In this document: piece after piece, positions 5,723 through 11,984 of the stretch | Layout: the number at the start of each line of letters is the position of its first letter | Position numbering within the stretch: the stretch's first letter is position 1 | DNA from: a virus | Length of the DNA: 28,673 bases | IMG/VR virus record: IMGVR_UViG_3300009481_000069 | Coordinates: 1 to 28,673 of that record | Reading direction: 5' to 3' (one strand) | The notes under the pieces: generated by a model | Database searches by the model: none | What the model saw: the letters and a program-made list of their open reading frames with translations, nothing else | Told to the model about the DNA's origin: nothing | Position numbers and translations under genes: made by a program

Positions 5723-5899
5723 TTATTCTTTATGCTCTCTTAAAATTTGTTTAGCTCTTTCAAAAGCTAGTCTTTTTGTACCTTCGGACCTACTTAACAG
5801 CTCACCAGATTCATTGGATAAAATTTGAATAGATTTTAATATTATCTTTTCTTGTTGATCTGTGACTAATACCTGGATAACTTTTGTTTTAGTATTCAT
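5723..5899 (-). CDS. 58-aa small regulator candidate (possible ribbon-helix-helix)
   Basis: The frame begins ATG AAT ACT and encodes about 58 residues: a short strand (KVIQVLVTDQQ) followed by two helices (EKIILKSIQILSNESGELL and EGTKRLAFERAKQILREHKE). Strand-helix-helix with a basic C-terminal helix fits a small RHH-like DNA-binding protein, but the match is loose. A good promoter lies upstream (TTGACA at 5936-5931, 17-nt spacer, TATATT). It is probably first in the operon with the 26-aa and gp88-like genes. I could not assign a family. Confidence 0.55.
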   Translation of the reverse strand: MNTKTKVIQVLVTDQQEKIILKSIQILSNESGELLSRSEGTKRLAFERAKQILREHKE

Positions 5900-5907
5900 A
5901 TTAGAAA

Positions 5908-5936
5908 TATAATAGCTTTATATTGGGTTGTCAACA
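5908..5936 (-). promoter_or_regulatory. Leftward promoter for the 58-aa gene
   Basis: On the minus strand TTGACA (5936-5931) is separated by 17 nt from TATATT (5913-5908), an excellent sigma-70 arrangement ending just before the ATG at 5899. The short distance to the ATG implies a very short leader, consistent with the lack of a clear SD before that gene. Confidence 0.65.
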
Positions 5937-5999
5937 AAAAAACAAATTGCCAATATTAAATAAAGGGAAATTTAAGAGGTTTTAAGGGATGCCCAGGTA

Positions 6000-6044
6000 T
6001 TCACCAAGGTGAAATAATCAATTATACGGCGAATAAGAGCGCCG
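6000..6044. repeat. Two short inverted repeats in the gap between small regulators
   Basis: TTCACC-aa-GGTGAA (6000-6013) has the look of a repressor half-site pair. CGGCG-aataagag-CGCCG (6027-6044) could be a weak terminator or RNA hairpin for the gene that ends at 6071 on the minus strand. No U tract follows it. Confidence 0.35.
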
Positions 6045-6070
6045 GATTTATGTGAAATGGAAGGAAAGTA

Positions 6071-6370
6071 TTATTCGATAACTTTGCCGGATTGCTGTGC
6101 TAATTCCTGGGCAATTTTATTAAGGTGCATCAAAGTAGCTGCACAAACAAAACCGCGCATTGATACGCCGATAGCGCTTGCTACTTTTGAAAGTAGTTGA
6201 TGCTGAGGAGTTGTAAGACTAACTGAAACGGCGCGGCGCTTCTTATTGGAATAGATGTGCTTCTTGGTTAGATCAGGCTTAAGTGGCAAAAACCTACCTT
6301 TATCTGATCGCGGCAATTGAACCGGATTTGGATTGCCAAAATGGATTGTCTTAGTACTTTTTTTAGTCAT
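6071..6370 (-). CDS. Small basic DNA-binding protein, RHH-like
   Basis: Start chosen at the second ATG (6370, 99 aa), preceded by GTGAG; the first ATG (6391) lacks an SD. The N-terminal half is basic and disordered-looking (KKSTKTIHFGNPNPVQLP, KKRR). The C-terminal half has the RHH pattern: strand AVSVSLTTPQHQLL, helix SKVASAIGV, helix SMRGFVCAATLMHLNKIAQEL. It would be another small repressor in this control region. The gap rightward of it (6392-7174) has no gene, so this protein may control the late promoter or the repeats there. The role is inferred from fold and location only. Confidence 0.58.
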   Translation of the reverse strand: MTKKSTKTIHFGNPNPVQLPRSDKGRFLPLKPDLTKKHIYSNKKRRAVSVSLTTPQHQLLSKVASAIGVSMRGFVCAATLMHLNKIAQELAQQSGKVIE

Positions 6371-6681
6371 TTTCTCACAATTTCCCCACATTCAAGGTGG
6401 GGTGGGTGGTAACTCTAATTAATATAGTATGTTATAAATCAGCGCATATAACTAAATAGGACGTTGCCGGTCATAAATTGCTTTTCAGGATTCAAAAAAA
6501 TGAGTCAACCCACTCCCCAAATTTTGGGCCACTCTCTCGATATGAACCCGCACACGCAAAATTCCAATTTTTCATTTCCGTCAGACGCTTAAAAGTTGTC
6601 ATCCCGTTCATTCTACCATTTTCGTCACGTTCATTTCAACGCATATATTAGGTATATCGATCAGTGCATCTTATAGTTATA

Positions 6682-6711
6682 TATATAAGCATGTATATAA
6701 GTATATATAAG
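6682..6711 (+). repeat. Three direct TATATAAG repeats (iteron-like)
   Basis: TATATAAG occurs at 6682-6689, 6694-6701 and 6704-6711, with starts 12 and 10 nt apart, close to one helical turn. This is compatible with cooperative binding of an initiator or regulator. The AT-rich context raises the chance of coincidence. Confidence 0.4.
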
Positions 6712-6914
6712 AGATGTACCAGAGAGGGGTTTAAGGAGAGTTTAATTATATATATTATATTGGCAAATGGTTTTAGCCTCGCAGAGCAAGAGCCTCGGAG
6801 GGCTGGTTCTTGTAAAAGAACAGACCCCTGGCAAAATATTTATATAATCTTTAAGAGGTTTGCCATACGGTCATAAGCTTGTGTCTGGGAAAATCAAAAC
6901 CTTAAAAGCAAGTC

Positions 6915-6975
6915 GGGCTAAAGCCCTCCCTCTTGCTGAAGCAAGAGAATATATAGCTTTTTTCTGCGAAAAAAG
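6915..6975. ncRNA. Tandem three-hairpin structure (possible small RNA or antitermination site)
   Basis: Three perfect stems follow one another within 61 nt: 4 bp GGGC/GCCC with TAAA loop, 7 bp CTCTTGC/GCAAGAG with TGAA loop, 7 bp CTTTTTT/AAAAAAG with CTGCG loop. Tandem stem-loops at the mouth of a phage operon recall RNA antitermination elements such as HK022 put, but there is no recognised sequence match. Confidence 0.35.
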
Positions 6976-7101
6976 AAAAACAATGCTTTGCAGTGTTAAT
7001 CATAAATATAAATTAATCTTAATTAGTTAAACCTCTAATTTGATTATATCATAAATTCACTCCAGATTCTACAGTAAATTTAGTGCTTTATTTGTAGTAC
7101 G

Positions 7102-7130
7102 TTGCGAAGGTATACACTCATGAGTATAAT
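7102..7130 (+). promoter_or_regulatory. Rightward (late operon) promoter
   Basis: TTGCGA (7102-7107), a 17-nt spacer, then a perfect TATAAT (7125-7130). It lies upstream of the first of the rightward genes, which continue without a strand change to the end of the window. It uses host sigma-70 rules; no phage-type RNA polymerase gene is visible. Confidence 0.7.
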
Positions 7131-7150
7131 GAAAATAAGGTCATTATACT
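7123..7150. promoter_or_regulatory. Operator-like palindrome over the late promoter -10
   Basis: AGTATAATG (7123-7131) and CATTATACT (7142-7150) are 9-bp perfect inverted repeats 10 nt apart. The left arm contains the TATAAT box and the right arm covers the expected early transcribed sequence, so a bound repressor would block the polymerase. It could also form an mRNA 5' stem. Confidence 0.6.
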
Positions 7151-7174
7151 TTACGAGGTGCAACGCAGCAGGAA

Positions 7175-7441
7175 TTGAAGCGAATACTCAGATTGGTCAG
7201 GGACGTAGCTGCGCCGCGCCCAGAAGTCGTTTACGACGCGAATGAGTATCTAATGTCTGATCCTTTGCAAGGAGTTGGCGTTCCCAGTTCCTTTCCTGCC
7301 TTTGAGGAAGCTATGACTTCTTATTTCTCTGGGGCGAAAATTCAGCGAACTCCTTTCGATAAGACTCTTCAGTGGATTGTTGATGAGATTGAGGAACATG
7401 ACCCTCCTGTCCCGCCGGATGAATGGCAAAAGGGCATATGA
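7175..7441 (+). CDS. Hypothetical 88-aa protein, first gene of the late operon
   Basis: The frame is open from a TTG at 7175 (88 aa) with AGGA close by but badly spaced; the first in-frame ATG is at 7253 (residue 27). The product is acidic and Pro-rich at the C-terminus (DEIEEHDPPVPPDEWQ), with YDANEYLMSDPLQGVGVPS in the middle. No family is recognised. Its 3' end overlaps the next gene by 23 nt, and it lies just after the late promoter, so it is likely to be translated. The start is uncertain. Confidence 0.5.
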   Translation: MKRILRLVRDVAAPRPEVVYDANEYLMSDPLQGVGVPSSFPAFEEAMTSYFSGAKIQRTPFDKTLQWIVDEIEEHDPPVPPDEWQKGI

Positions 7442-7703
7442 CCGCTGCCCGTGGGAAGGCTGTGACGGAGTCATGGAGGTTTGGGAAGAGCAGATTTTTT
7501 ATAACACGTTTTTAGCTATGGGATGCACTAAATGCCCAGGCTTATGGTTTTGGGGCGAAGACGCTGGCGACAGCGACGCACCACAAGGCGAATGGCTTTG
7601 CTCTATGGGTTACGTCGAATGGAGTCAGCGTGTTTACAGACAAGGCTATCGAATGGGGAATTTGGGAAGGTGGTGGGATGGATGTGGTTATCCGCCTGAT
7701 TGA
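7419..7703 (+). CDS. Small zinc-ribbon-like protein
   Basis: Start taken at ATG 7419 (94 aa, MNGKRAYDRCPWEGCDG). Two cysteine pairs, CPWEGC (about residues 10-15) and GCTKC (about 39-43), could hold one zinc ion in a ribbon. The C-terminal half is rich in Trp and Gly (EWSQRVYRQGYRMGNLGRWW). It overlaps the genes on both sides by about 25 nt, typical of compact phage operons. The role is unknown; zinc-ribbon folds in phages often bind nucleic acid or a host protein. Confidence 0.55.
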   Translation: MNGKRAYDRCPWEGCDGVMEVWEEQIFYNTFLAMGCTKCPGLWFWGEDAGDSDAPQGEWLCSMGYVEWSQRVYRQGYRMGNLGRWWDGCGYPPD

Positions 7704-7791
7704 CCCAGAAGAAGAGCTGGCAGAGTTTTTATTTCAATGTGATGAGTTTTTTGAAGAGGGTGAGGCTATCCAAAAATTAGGAGGCGAATGA
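7678..7791 (+). CDS. 37-aa acidic protein
   Basis: ATG at 7678 is preceded by GGGAAGGTGG, and the 37-codon frame ends with TGA inside the ATG of the endolysin gene (ATGA overlap). The product (MDVVIRLIDPEEELAEFLFQ, then an acidic stretch) is acidic and helical, without a membrane segment. Both overlaps and the SD favour a real gene that couples translation into the lysin. Function unknown. Confidence 0.5.
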   Translation: MDVVIRLIDPEEELAEFLFQCDEFFEEGEAIQKLGGE

Positions 7792-8144
7792 CCTGGGTTC
7801 ATTTTAAGAAGGAAGAATTTGCCTGCAAGTGCAATTGCGGGAGAAACAGCATTAAGGAGGAATTGATAGACCGCTTGCAAGTCGTCAGGCAAATGTACGC
7901 CAAGCCAATGCGGATTAACTCAGGTTATCGATGCAAAAAATCAAATGGAAACGCTGGTTCATCCAGCACCAGCTCGCATCTCATTGGCGAGGCTGCTGAT
8001 ATTTCATGCACTAACTCCAAGGACAGAGATGAATTGGTTGGTTACTTAAGGACTCAATTTCATCGCATGGGAATTCACAAGCAGTTTATCCATGTGGATA
8101 TTTCAGATGACAAAAAAGCATCGCCTGTTTTGTGGGTGTACTAA
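7788..8144 (+). CDS. Endolysin: M15-family peptidase (peptidoglycan L,D-endopeptidase type)
   Basis: A compact 118-aa zinc peptidase of the Peptidase_M15_3 kind. The N-terminus FACKCNCGRN and RINSGYRCKKSN are typical. The zinc site is readable as SSHLIGEAADIS (His64, Asp71) and FIHVDIS (His102, with Asp104). These enzymes cut peptide cross-links of the cell wall; here it would release progeny at lysis. No signal peptide is present, so export depends on a holin; the membrane gene at 8422 and the spanins at 9017/9159 complete the cassette. Length is normal for a stand-alone catalytic domain. Confidence 0.9.
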   Translation: MTWVHFKKEEFACKCNCGRNSIKEELIDRLQVVRQMYAKPMRINSGYRCKKSNGNAGSSSTSSHLIGEAADISCTNSKDRDELVGYLRTQFHRMGIHKQFIHVDISDDKKASPVLWVY

Positions 8145-8420
8145 TTGCCAAGGCCAAAGCTAAAAGTTGAAGACCCTATTATCGTCGAGTGGCGAGATGC
8201 TGCTGACCTTGGAGATGAAACGTGGACAGATTTAAAGGACGCGTTGAAAGACGCGAAGGACATGCCGGTCCGCACGATTGGATATTACCTTGGCGAGACA
8301 GAAAATAACTTATGGCTGTTCTCTAACGTAGAACATCGCGACAAGGCAAACAAGAGCATTACAGGAAGGATGCAGATTCCATTGGGCTGCATTAAAAAAA
8401 TAATAAAACTGAGGAAATGA
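8145..8420 (+). CDS. Conserved-looking small phage protein of unknown function
   Basis: A 91-aa protein starting at TTG 8145, directly after the lysin stop. It resembles a common phage family whose members begin with a basic PRPKL stretch, carry PIIVEWRDA, then TIGYYLGETENNLWLFSNVE, and finish with PLGCIKKIIKLRK. The pattern is a small beta-barrel-like protein. It sits between lysin and putative holin genes, one base from the next ATG. No function is known to me for this family. Confidence 0.6.
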   Translation: MPRPKLKVEDPIIVEWRDAADLGDETWTDLKDALKDAKDMPVRTIGYYLGETENNLWLFSNVEHRDKANKSITGRMQIPLGCIKKIIKLRK

Positions 8421-8421
8421 A

Positions 8422-8619
8422 ATGGAATTTTTAGCAAACAGTACGGCAGCGACTTGCATCGCATTTACAATTGCGCTGGCGAACATGGTGACAGCTATCA
8501 TGCCTTCGGTCAAGGGCAACGAAATTTATGACACGGTTATGCGTGTTCTTAACTGGCTTTCTTTGAACGTCGGCAAGAACAGAAACAGCGATGACCCAGA
8601 GCAACCAGCCAAGAAGTAG
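8422..8619 (+). CDS. Small membrane protein, holin candidate
   Basis: A 65-aa protein with one clear hydrophobic segment (TCIAFTIALANMVTAIMPSV, about residues 11-30), an amphipathic stretch (YDTVMRVLNWLSLNVG), and a charged tail ending DDPEQPAKK. Size, membrane segment, hydrophilic C-terminus and location between lysin and spanin genes support a holin or holin-like role. Sequence alone cannot separate a holin from an antiholin or another small membrane protein. Confidence 0.5.
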   Translation: MEFLANSTAATCIAFTIALANMVTAIMPSVKGNEIYDTVMRVLNWLSLNVGKNRNSDDPEQPAKK

Positions 8620-8621
8620 AT

Positions 8622-9032
8622 TTGGCTTATACATCCAAAGCAGATCAAAAGCGAGTGAGCGATGCTTATTACCAGGCACACGCGGAAGAGATAAAAGCTA
8701 GTAATCGACTTTGGAAAAAAAACAACCCTACTAAAGTTTATTTAAACAGTGTCAGGCGCAGGGCCAGAGCGAGAAATCTAAAGTTTGATCTGGACTTGGA
8801 GTGGTTTGAACAGCGTTTGACAAAGGGGGTTTGCGAGGTAACAAATTTATTTTTTATAGATTCCGGTAAACCTATGGCTCCTTTTAAGCCAAGTGTGGAT
8901 CGCATTGATCCTAAACGTGGTTACACAAAAAATAATTGCAAAATGGTGGTCTGGATATACAACGCCTGCAAGGGCGACAATTTGCATGAGGACGTAATGA
9001 TGATGGCAAGGGCGCTATGTACTCAATCTTAG
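8622..9032 (+). CDS. HNH-like endonuclease fold protein
   Basis: A 136-aa protein starting at TTG 8622. A basic helical N-terminus (SVRRRARARNLKFDLDLEWF) leads into GVCEVTNLFF, then SVDRIDPKRGYTKNNCKMVV and NACKG. The CEVT, SVDRIDP-GYT-N and N-x-x-K spacing is that of phage HNH/VSR-like nucleases, where the first His is often Asp, as here (Asp93). Only part of the usual cysteine set is present. It could be a packaging-associated nicking nuclease, a free-standing homing endonuclease or a degenerate form. It overlaps the i-spanin gene by 16 nt. Confidence 0.6.
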   Translation: MAYTSKADQKRVSDAYYQAHAEEIKASNRLWKKNNPTKVYLNSVRRRARARNLKFDLDLEWFEQRLTKGVCEVTNLFFIDSGKPMAPFKPSVDRIDPKRGYTKNNCKMVVWIYNACKGDNLHEDVMMMARALCTQS

Positions 9033-9235
9033 CGGTAATTATTTTAGGCACAGCCGCAGTATTTTATTTCATAAAGATAGGCAAAAAGCTGGAGAAGGCT
9101 TCGGGCCTGAAAGCAGCTTTAGGCATTCACGGGAAGATCAATCGTGCGAAGGCAAAGATTGAAGAAGAATTTAAAAGGAAACTGGCAAAAAAGAACAGGG
9201 GTAACCCTCGCGATTTTTTTAATAGCGGGAATTAG
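9017..9235 (+). CDS. Inner-membrane spanin (Rz-like)
   Basis: This 72-aa protein starts with an N-terminal signal-anchor (SILAVIILGTAAVFYFIKIG) followed by a highly charged helix (GKINRAKAKIEEEFKRKLAKK). That is the plan of an i-spanin, although shorter than the usual 120-150 aa. The overlapping downstream frame encodes a lipoprotein, the usual Rz1 partner. Together they would bridge and fuse the inner and outer membranes in the last step of lysis of a Gram-negative host. The assignment rests on topology and gene overlap, because spanins share little sequence. Confidence 0.65.
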   Translation: MYSILAVIILGTAAVFYFIKIGKKLEKASGLKAALGIHGKINRAKAKIEEEFKRKLAKKNRGNPRDFFNSGN

Positions 9236-9431
9236 CGCCTGCTCTACTTTGCCTTACAGCTTGAACCTGGCTTACCCGATTCGACCTGGAGAGCCGAAGT
9301 TGTACTTTAAAAATACAGGGCAGCATTGTCTGAAAGACGAGGAACTGGATGCGTTATCCATTTACATTTTAGGTGTTCAGAAATATCAGAAAACGACTGA
9401 AGCAATTATTGATAGCGTTAATCATCCCTAG
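9159..9431 (+). CDS. Outer-membrane lipoprotein spanin (Rz1-like), overlapping the i-spanin gene
   Basis: The frame is open from a GTG at 9144; TTG 9159 gives LKKNLKGNWQKRTGVTLAIF and a better signal peptide. The lipobox LIAGISAC-S is clear, so Cys would be lipidated and the mature protein would be about 60 aa. The mature part has several prolines (YPIRPGEP). It overlaps the i-spanin in a different frame by at least 77 nt, the classic Rz/Rz1 architecture. The exact start codon is uncertain. It also overlaps the next lipoprotein gene by 59 nt. Confidence 0.65.
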   Translation: MKKNLKGNWQKRTGVTLAIFLIAGISACSTLPYSLNLAYPIRPGEPKLYFKNTGQHCLKDEELDALSIYILGVQKYQKTTEAIIDSVNHP

Positions 9432-9891
9432 TCTTGTTGCATGCGGAGAGGCAGTAACTGCCACGGAAGTGCATGAGCAGTGGAAGATGGAAATGCCAGG
9501 GTTTGTCGAGCCTCCAATGAAATACATGATTGGATGGAACGCAAACGAGGTTCCAAGGAACGTGACGATTTATTACGATCTTGATGGAGACAAAGTTCCT
9601 GAGCTGGTGTTTGCTCATCCGATTATTGCCGAAAACCATGCCCCGAAATGTAACGGCGGAGTCAGGGAGGAAGAAGAGTATCACGCGCTTTTAACAACTT
9701 GCCCTTCACCGCATGCGGTAGATTATTTTATAACAAAGCAGTATTCGATGTTTCGCTTGCTGAACGAGAAGGTGTGGTCAAGAATTTATAGGATGGTAGG
9801 TGAAGATGAACGACATGTTGAAAGGTGCGCGGGAAATCGAAGCAAAAGTAAAAGCTTTACGCCTCGAACCCTTGGAGCAATGCGTAGATAA
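9373..9891 (+). CDS. Second phage lipoprotein with a DxDGD calcium-type motif
   Basis: A 172-aa frame from GTG 9373: a basic start (RNIRKRLKQ), hydrophobic core LLIALIIPSLVAC-G with a lipobox, then a secreted domain with TIYYDLDGDKVPELVFAHP. D-x-D-G-D followed by a hydrophobic strand resembles EF-hand/VCBS calcium loops. Two Cys in the mature part (KCNGG, TTCPSP) could form a disulfide. It follows the spanins, so it may help lysis or act at the cell surface of lysogens, for instance in superinfection exclusion. The last 30 codons overlap the terminase small subunit gene and are Arg/Ser-rich. Confidence 0.6.
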   Translation: MFRNIRKRLKQLLIALIIPSLVACGEAVTATEVHEQWKMEMPGFVEPPMKYMIGWNANEVPRNVTIYYDLDGDKVPELVFAHPIIAENHAPKCNGGVREEEEYHALLTTCPSPHAVDYFITKQYSMFRLLNEKVWSRIYRMVGEDERHVERCAGNRSKSKSFTPRTLGAMRR

Positions 9892-10144
9892 AGCTTCAAG
9901 CCAGAGTGTTCGCCAACAGTTGATGACGACATTCGAGCGCATCGGCGGTGAGCAGGCTTTTGCAGAATTTATCAAGAAGGACGATAGAAACAAAAGGGAG
10001 TTTTATTCTTGGTGGTCAAAACTAGCACCGAAGGAAGAAGGCAATGTCGGGACTCAAATTCAGATCAATGTAATTAATTACAATGGCGAAACTGACAATA
10101 CCTTACAACTTCCAACCGCGCAAATATCAGATACCCCTCTTTAA
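9806..10144 (+). CDS. Terminase small subunit candidate
   Basis: Start at ATG 9806 (112 aa) after TAGGTG; a GTG two codons upstream is an alternative. The protein is helical (EIEAKVKALRLEPLEQCV, RQQLMTTFERIGGEQAFAEF, KREFYSWWSKLAPKE) with a flexible beta-like tail. The IGGEQAFAEF...FYSWWSKLAPKE pattern is one I associate with small proteins directly upstream of TerL in podoviruses. It would recognise the packaging site and regulate TerL. Its 3' end overlaps TerL by 62 nt. The identity rests mainly on gene order. Confidence 0.6.
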   Translation: MNDMLKGAREIEAKVKALRLEPLEQCVDKASSQSVRQQLMTTFERIGGEQAFAEFIKKDDRNKREFYSWWSKLAPKEEGNVGTQIQINVINYNGETDNTLQLPTAQISDTPL

Positions 10145-11405
10145 AGCGTTTGACGCTGGAATAAAAAGAGGCGTGTGCTGCTGGCACAGACGCGCGGGAA
10201 AAGATAAATGCGGTCTTAACTTGTTCATCCGAGAGATGTTCAAAAGGAAGGGCCAGTATTACCATTTGTTTCCAACTGCCCGACAGGCTCGCAAAGCTAT
10301 CTGGGACGGAATTGATAAAGACGGTCTGAAGGTGATGGATCATTTTCCAAAGGAGGTGATCGTATCTAAGAACGAGACTGATATGAAGGTGACTCTCACC
10401 AACGGGAGCATCTATCAATTGGTCGGGACGGACATGGGGCTGGATTGGCTCGTCGGGACAAACCCTGTTGGCCTGCTCTTTAGTGAGTATCCAATCATGT
10501 CACCTAAAGCCTGGGACTTTCTCAGGCCGATTATCAGGGAAAACGATGGCATAGCTTTATTCGTATATACGCCTCGCGGTCAGAATCATGGTCATCGCAT
10601 GTTCGAGATGGCACAGGAAAACGATCAGTGGTTTTGCTCGAAGCTGACGGTGGAAGATACTCTTCGTGATTCAGAGGGCGAAGATGGTTCAAGGGTGGTG
10701 AGCGCAGAAGATTTAGAAGAAGAACGTCGCGAGGGAATGGATGAACAAATGATCCAGCAGGAGTATTACTGTTCGTTCCACGCGGCGATTCCAGGAGCCT
10801 ACTTTGCAAAAGAAATGACTCGCATGGAAACGGATGGTCGAATAGGCAGAGTTCCCTGGGAGCCAAAACTAAGAACGTCAACGTATTGGGACTTGGGAAT
10901 CGATGACTCGATGTCAGTGGTCTTTGCTCAACAACATGGTCAAGAGGTTCGCATTATTGACTACTATGAGGCGAGTGGCGAAGGGCTGCCTCACTTCATC
11001 AGCGAAATTAAAAATAAGCCGTATTCTTACGACAGCCACAACGCCCCGTGGGACATAGAAGTACGGGAGTTAACGACAGGCAAGACTCGTAGGGAAACGG
11101 CGCGTAGTTTGGGTATTAACTTTAGAGTGGGCAAAAAAGTTAATAAGAAGGAAGAGGCAATTGAGCAGGCGAGGCAATTGCTGAGTCGTACATGGATGGA
11201 CCGCAGAAAGTGTGAAAGGTTGATTGCTTCTTTGAGGAATTATCATAAGGAGTACGACGACAAGAATCAGGTGTTCAAGGCAAGGCCGGTACATAATTGG
11301 GCAAGTCATGGCGCGGATTCATTTATGGAACTAGCTATGAGCATCAGGCCGGAGAGAACAGAACCTTTGCAGGCTCAAGCCATTAATGTGGGAGATATTT
11401 GGTAA
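10083..11405 (+). CDS. terL: Terminase large subunit
   Basis: The 440-aa packaging motor. N-terminal ATPase: Walker A CWHRRAGKD (33-41) and Walker B GLLFSE with Glu135; VYTPRG (161-166) fits the coupling motif. C-terminal RNase H-like nuclease: Asp270 (TYWDLGIDD), Asp324 (APWDIE) and Asp412 (HGADSF). It cuts concatemeric DNA and pumps it through the portal. It is shorter than T7 gp19 (586 aa) but has all motor and nuclease motifs. No good SD precedes the ATG, so translation is probably coupled to the overlapping upstream gene. Confidence 0.95.
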   Translation: MAKLTIPYNFQPRKYQIPLFKAFDAGIKRGVCCWHRRAGKDKCGLNLFIREMFKRKGQYYHLFPTARQARKAIWDGIDKDGLKVMDHFPKEVIVSKNETDMKVTLTNGSIYQLVGTDMGLDWLVGTNPVGLLFSEYPIMSPKAWDFLRPIIRENDGIALFVYTPRGQNHGHRMFEMAQENDQWFCSKLTVEDTLRDSEGEDGSRVVSAEDLEEERREGMDEQMIQQEYYCSFHAAIPGAYFAKEMTRMETDGRIGRVPWEPKLRTSTYWDLGIDDSMSVVFAQQHGQEVRIIDYYEASGEGLPHFISEIKNKPYSYDSHNAPWDIEVRELTTGKTRRETARSLGINFRVGKKVNKKEEAIEQARQLLSRTWMDRRKCERLIASLRNYHKEYDDKNQVFKARPVHNWASHGADSFMELAMSIRPERTEPLQAQAINVGDIW

Positions 11406-11425
11406 TGATTAAGGGGAATATATAA

Positions 11426-11737
11426 ATGGGAGCGCCTACACCACCACCAAGACCAGCGCCCTCGCCTGAATTGACTCGCCGAGCAGCGGCAAGTGGCGGA
11501 CACGTTCAAGATGACCGATTGTATCTGGAACATCATTATGACCCAACAGCGCCTAAGCCGGTAGCTAAAACAGCGCCAACACAAGATCAGCCAATTTCTC
11601 AGAGTACCGAGGAGCGCCAAAAGAGAGCGAGTAATAAGCGCAGCGGAAGAACTTCTTTGATTGTTAATCGAGGAGGAGCGCAAGGGCTGGGCGGAGGTGA
11701 TGACAACATGTCTATTAAGAAACGTACTTTAGGATAA
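11426..11737 (+). CDS. Short virion-associated protein, tandem paralog 1
   Basis: A 103-aa protein with SD AAGGGGA. The N-terminus is Pro/Ala-rich (GAPTPPPRPAPSPEL), the middle is low-complexity, and the C-terminus is GRTSLIVNRGGAQGL...IKKRTLG. This ending (GR-S/T-SLI-N-RGGA-GL...KK-LG) recurs in the next gene and in eroded form in the third. Short proteins with a GRxSxIL...GL...K-LLG end are common near podovirus portals, and T7 gp7.3 ends in a comparable basic/Gly pattern; gp7.3 is an ejected tail-assembly and host-range protein. A similar role is inferred. Confidence 0.6.
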   Translation: MGAPTPPPRPAPSPELTRRAAASGGHVQDDRLYLEHHYDPTAPKPVAKTAPTQDQPISQSTEERQKRASNKRSGRTSLIVNRGGAQGLGGGDDNMSIKKRTLG

Positions 11738-11741
11738 AAAT

Positions 11742-11984
11742 ATGAATTTACTGGATTTTATTTTCACAGGATGTTTCGGCGGAGCGCCAGCCTTACCTCC
11801 TTTACCTCCCCCCCCAGAATCTCTGCCTCCTGTTGACGAAGGTAAGTCGGAAAGAGAAGACCGTATGAAAACAATAGCGAAGAAACGAAAAGGCCGTAGT
11901 TCTTTAATCACCAATCGAGGGGGTGCGGCAGGGTTGTCTGGCGAAGAAGATGCAACTAAGAAAACAAAACTAGGCGGGAATTGA
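11742..11984 (+). CDS. Short virion-associated protein, tandem paralog 2
   Basis: An 80-aa protein. The N-terminus is hydrophobic then Pro-rich (NLLDFIFTGCFGGAPAL, PPLPPPPESLPPVDE), the middle is charged, and the C-terminus GRSSLITNRGGAAGL...KKTKLGGN matches paralog 1. Its SD lies within the last codons of paralog 1 (TTAGGA). Its stop overlaps the ATG of the third gene (TGATG), and the codons for LGGN (TAGGCGGGAATT) supply that gene's SD. The hydrophobic N-terminus could interact with membrane. Probably a minor virion or tail-assembly protein; no direct evidence. Confidence 0.6.
   Translation: MNLLDFIFTGCFGGAPALPPLPPPPESLPPVDEGKSEREDRMKTIAKKRKGRSSLITNRGGAAGLSGEEDATKKTKLGGN

Larger units (their letters stand above)
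6392..7101. other. Gene-free, repeat- and hairpin-rich control region (about 0.7 kb)
   Basis: No convincing gene is visible on either strand. It contains three direct TATATAAG repeats (6682, 6694, 6704), long alternating AT tracts (6676-6765), a hairpin GTTCTT-gtaa-AAGAAC (6806-6821), and three hairpins in a row: GGGC-taaa-GCCC (6915-6926), CTCTTGC-tgaa-GCAAGAG (6930-6947) and CTTTTTT-ctgcg-AAAAAAG (6957-6975). It separates the leftward control genes from the rightward late operon. An origin, an antitermination site or a small RNA are all possible; the sequence alone does not decide. Confidence 0.55.

Noticed and set aside
6664-6876. 70-aa plus-strand reading frame
   Set aside because: It lies in AT-repeat and hairpin sequence, has low-complexity Ile/Tyr content, no SD at its start and no operon context.
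10074-10881. Minus-strand frames of about 115 aa within the terminase gene
   Set aside because: They are antisense shadows of a clearly identified TerL with no SD or plausible protein features.
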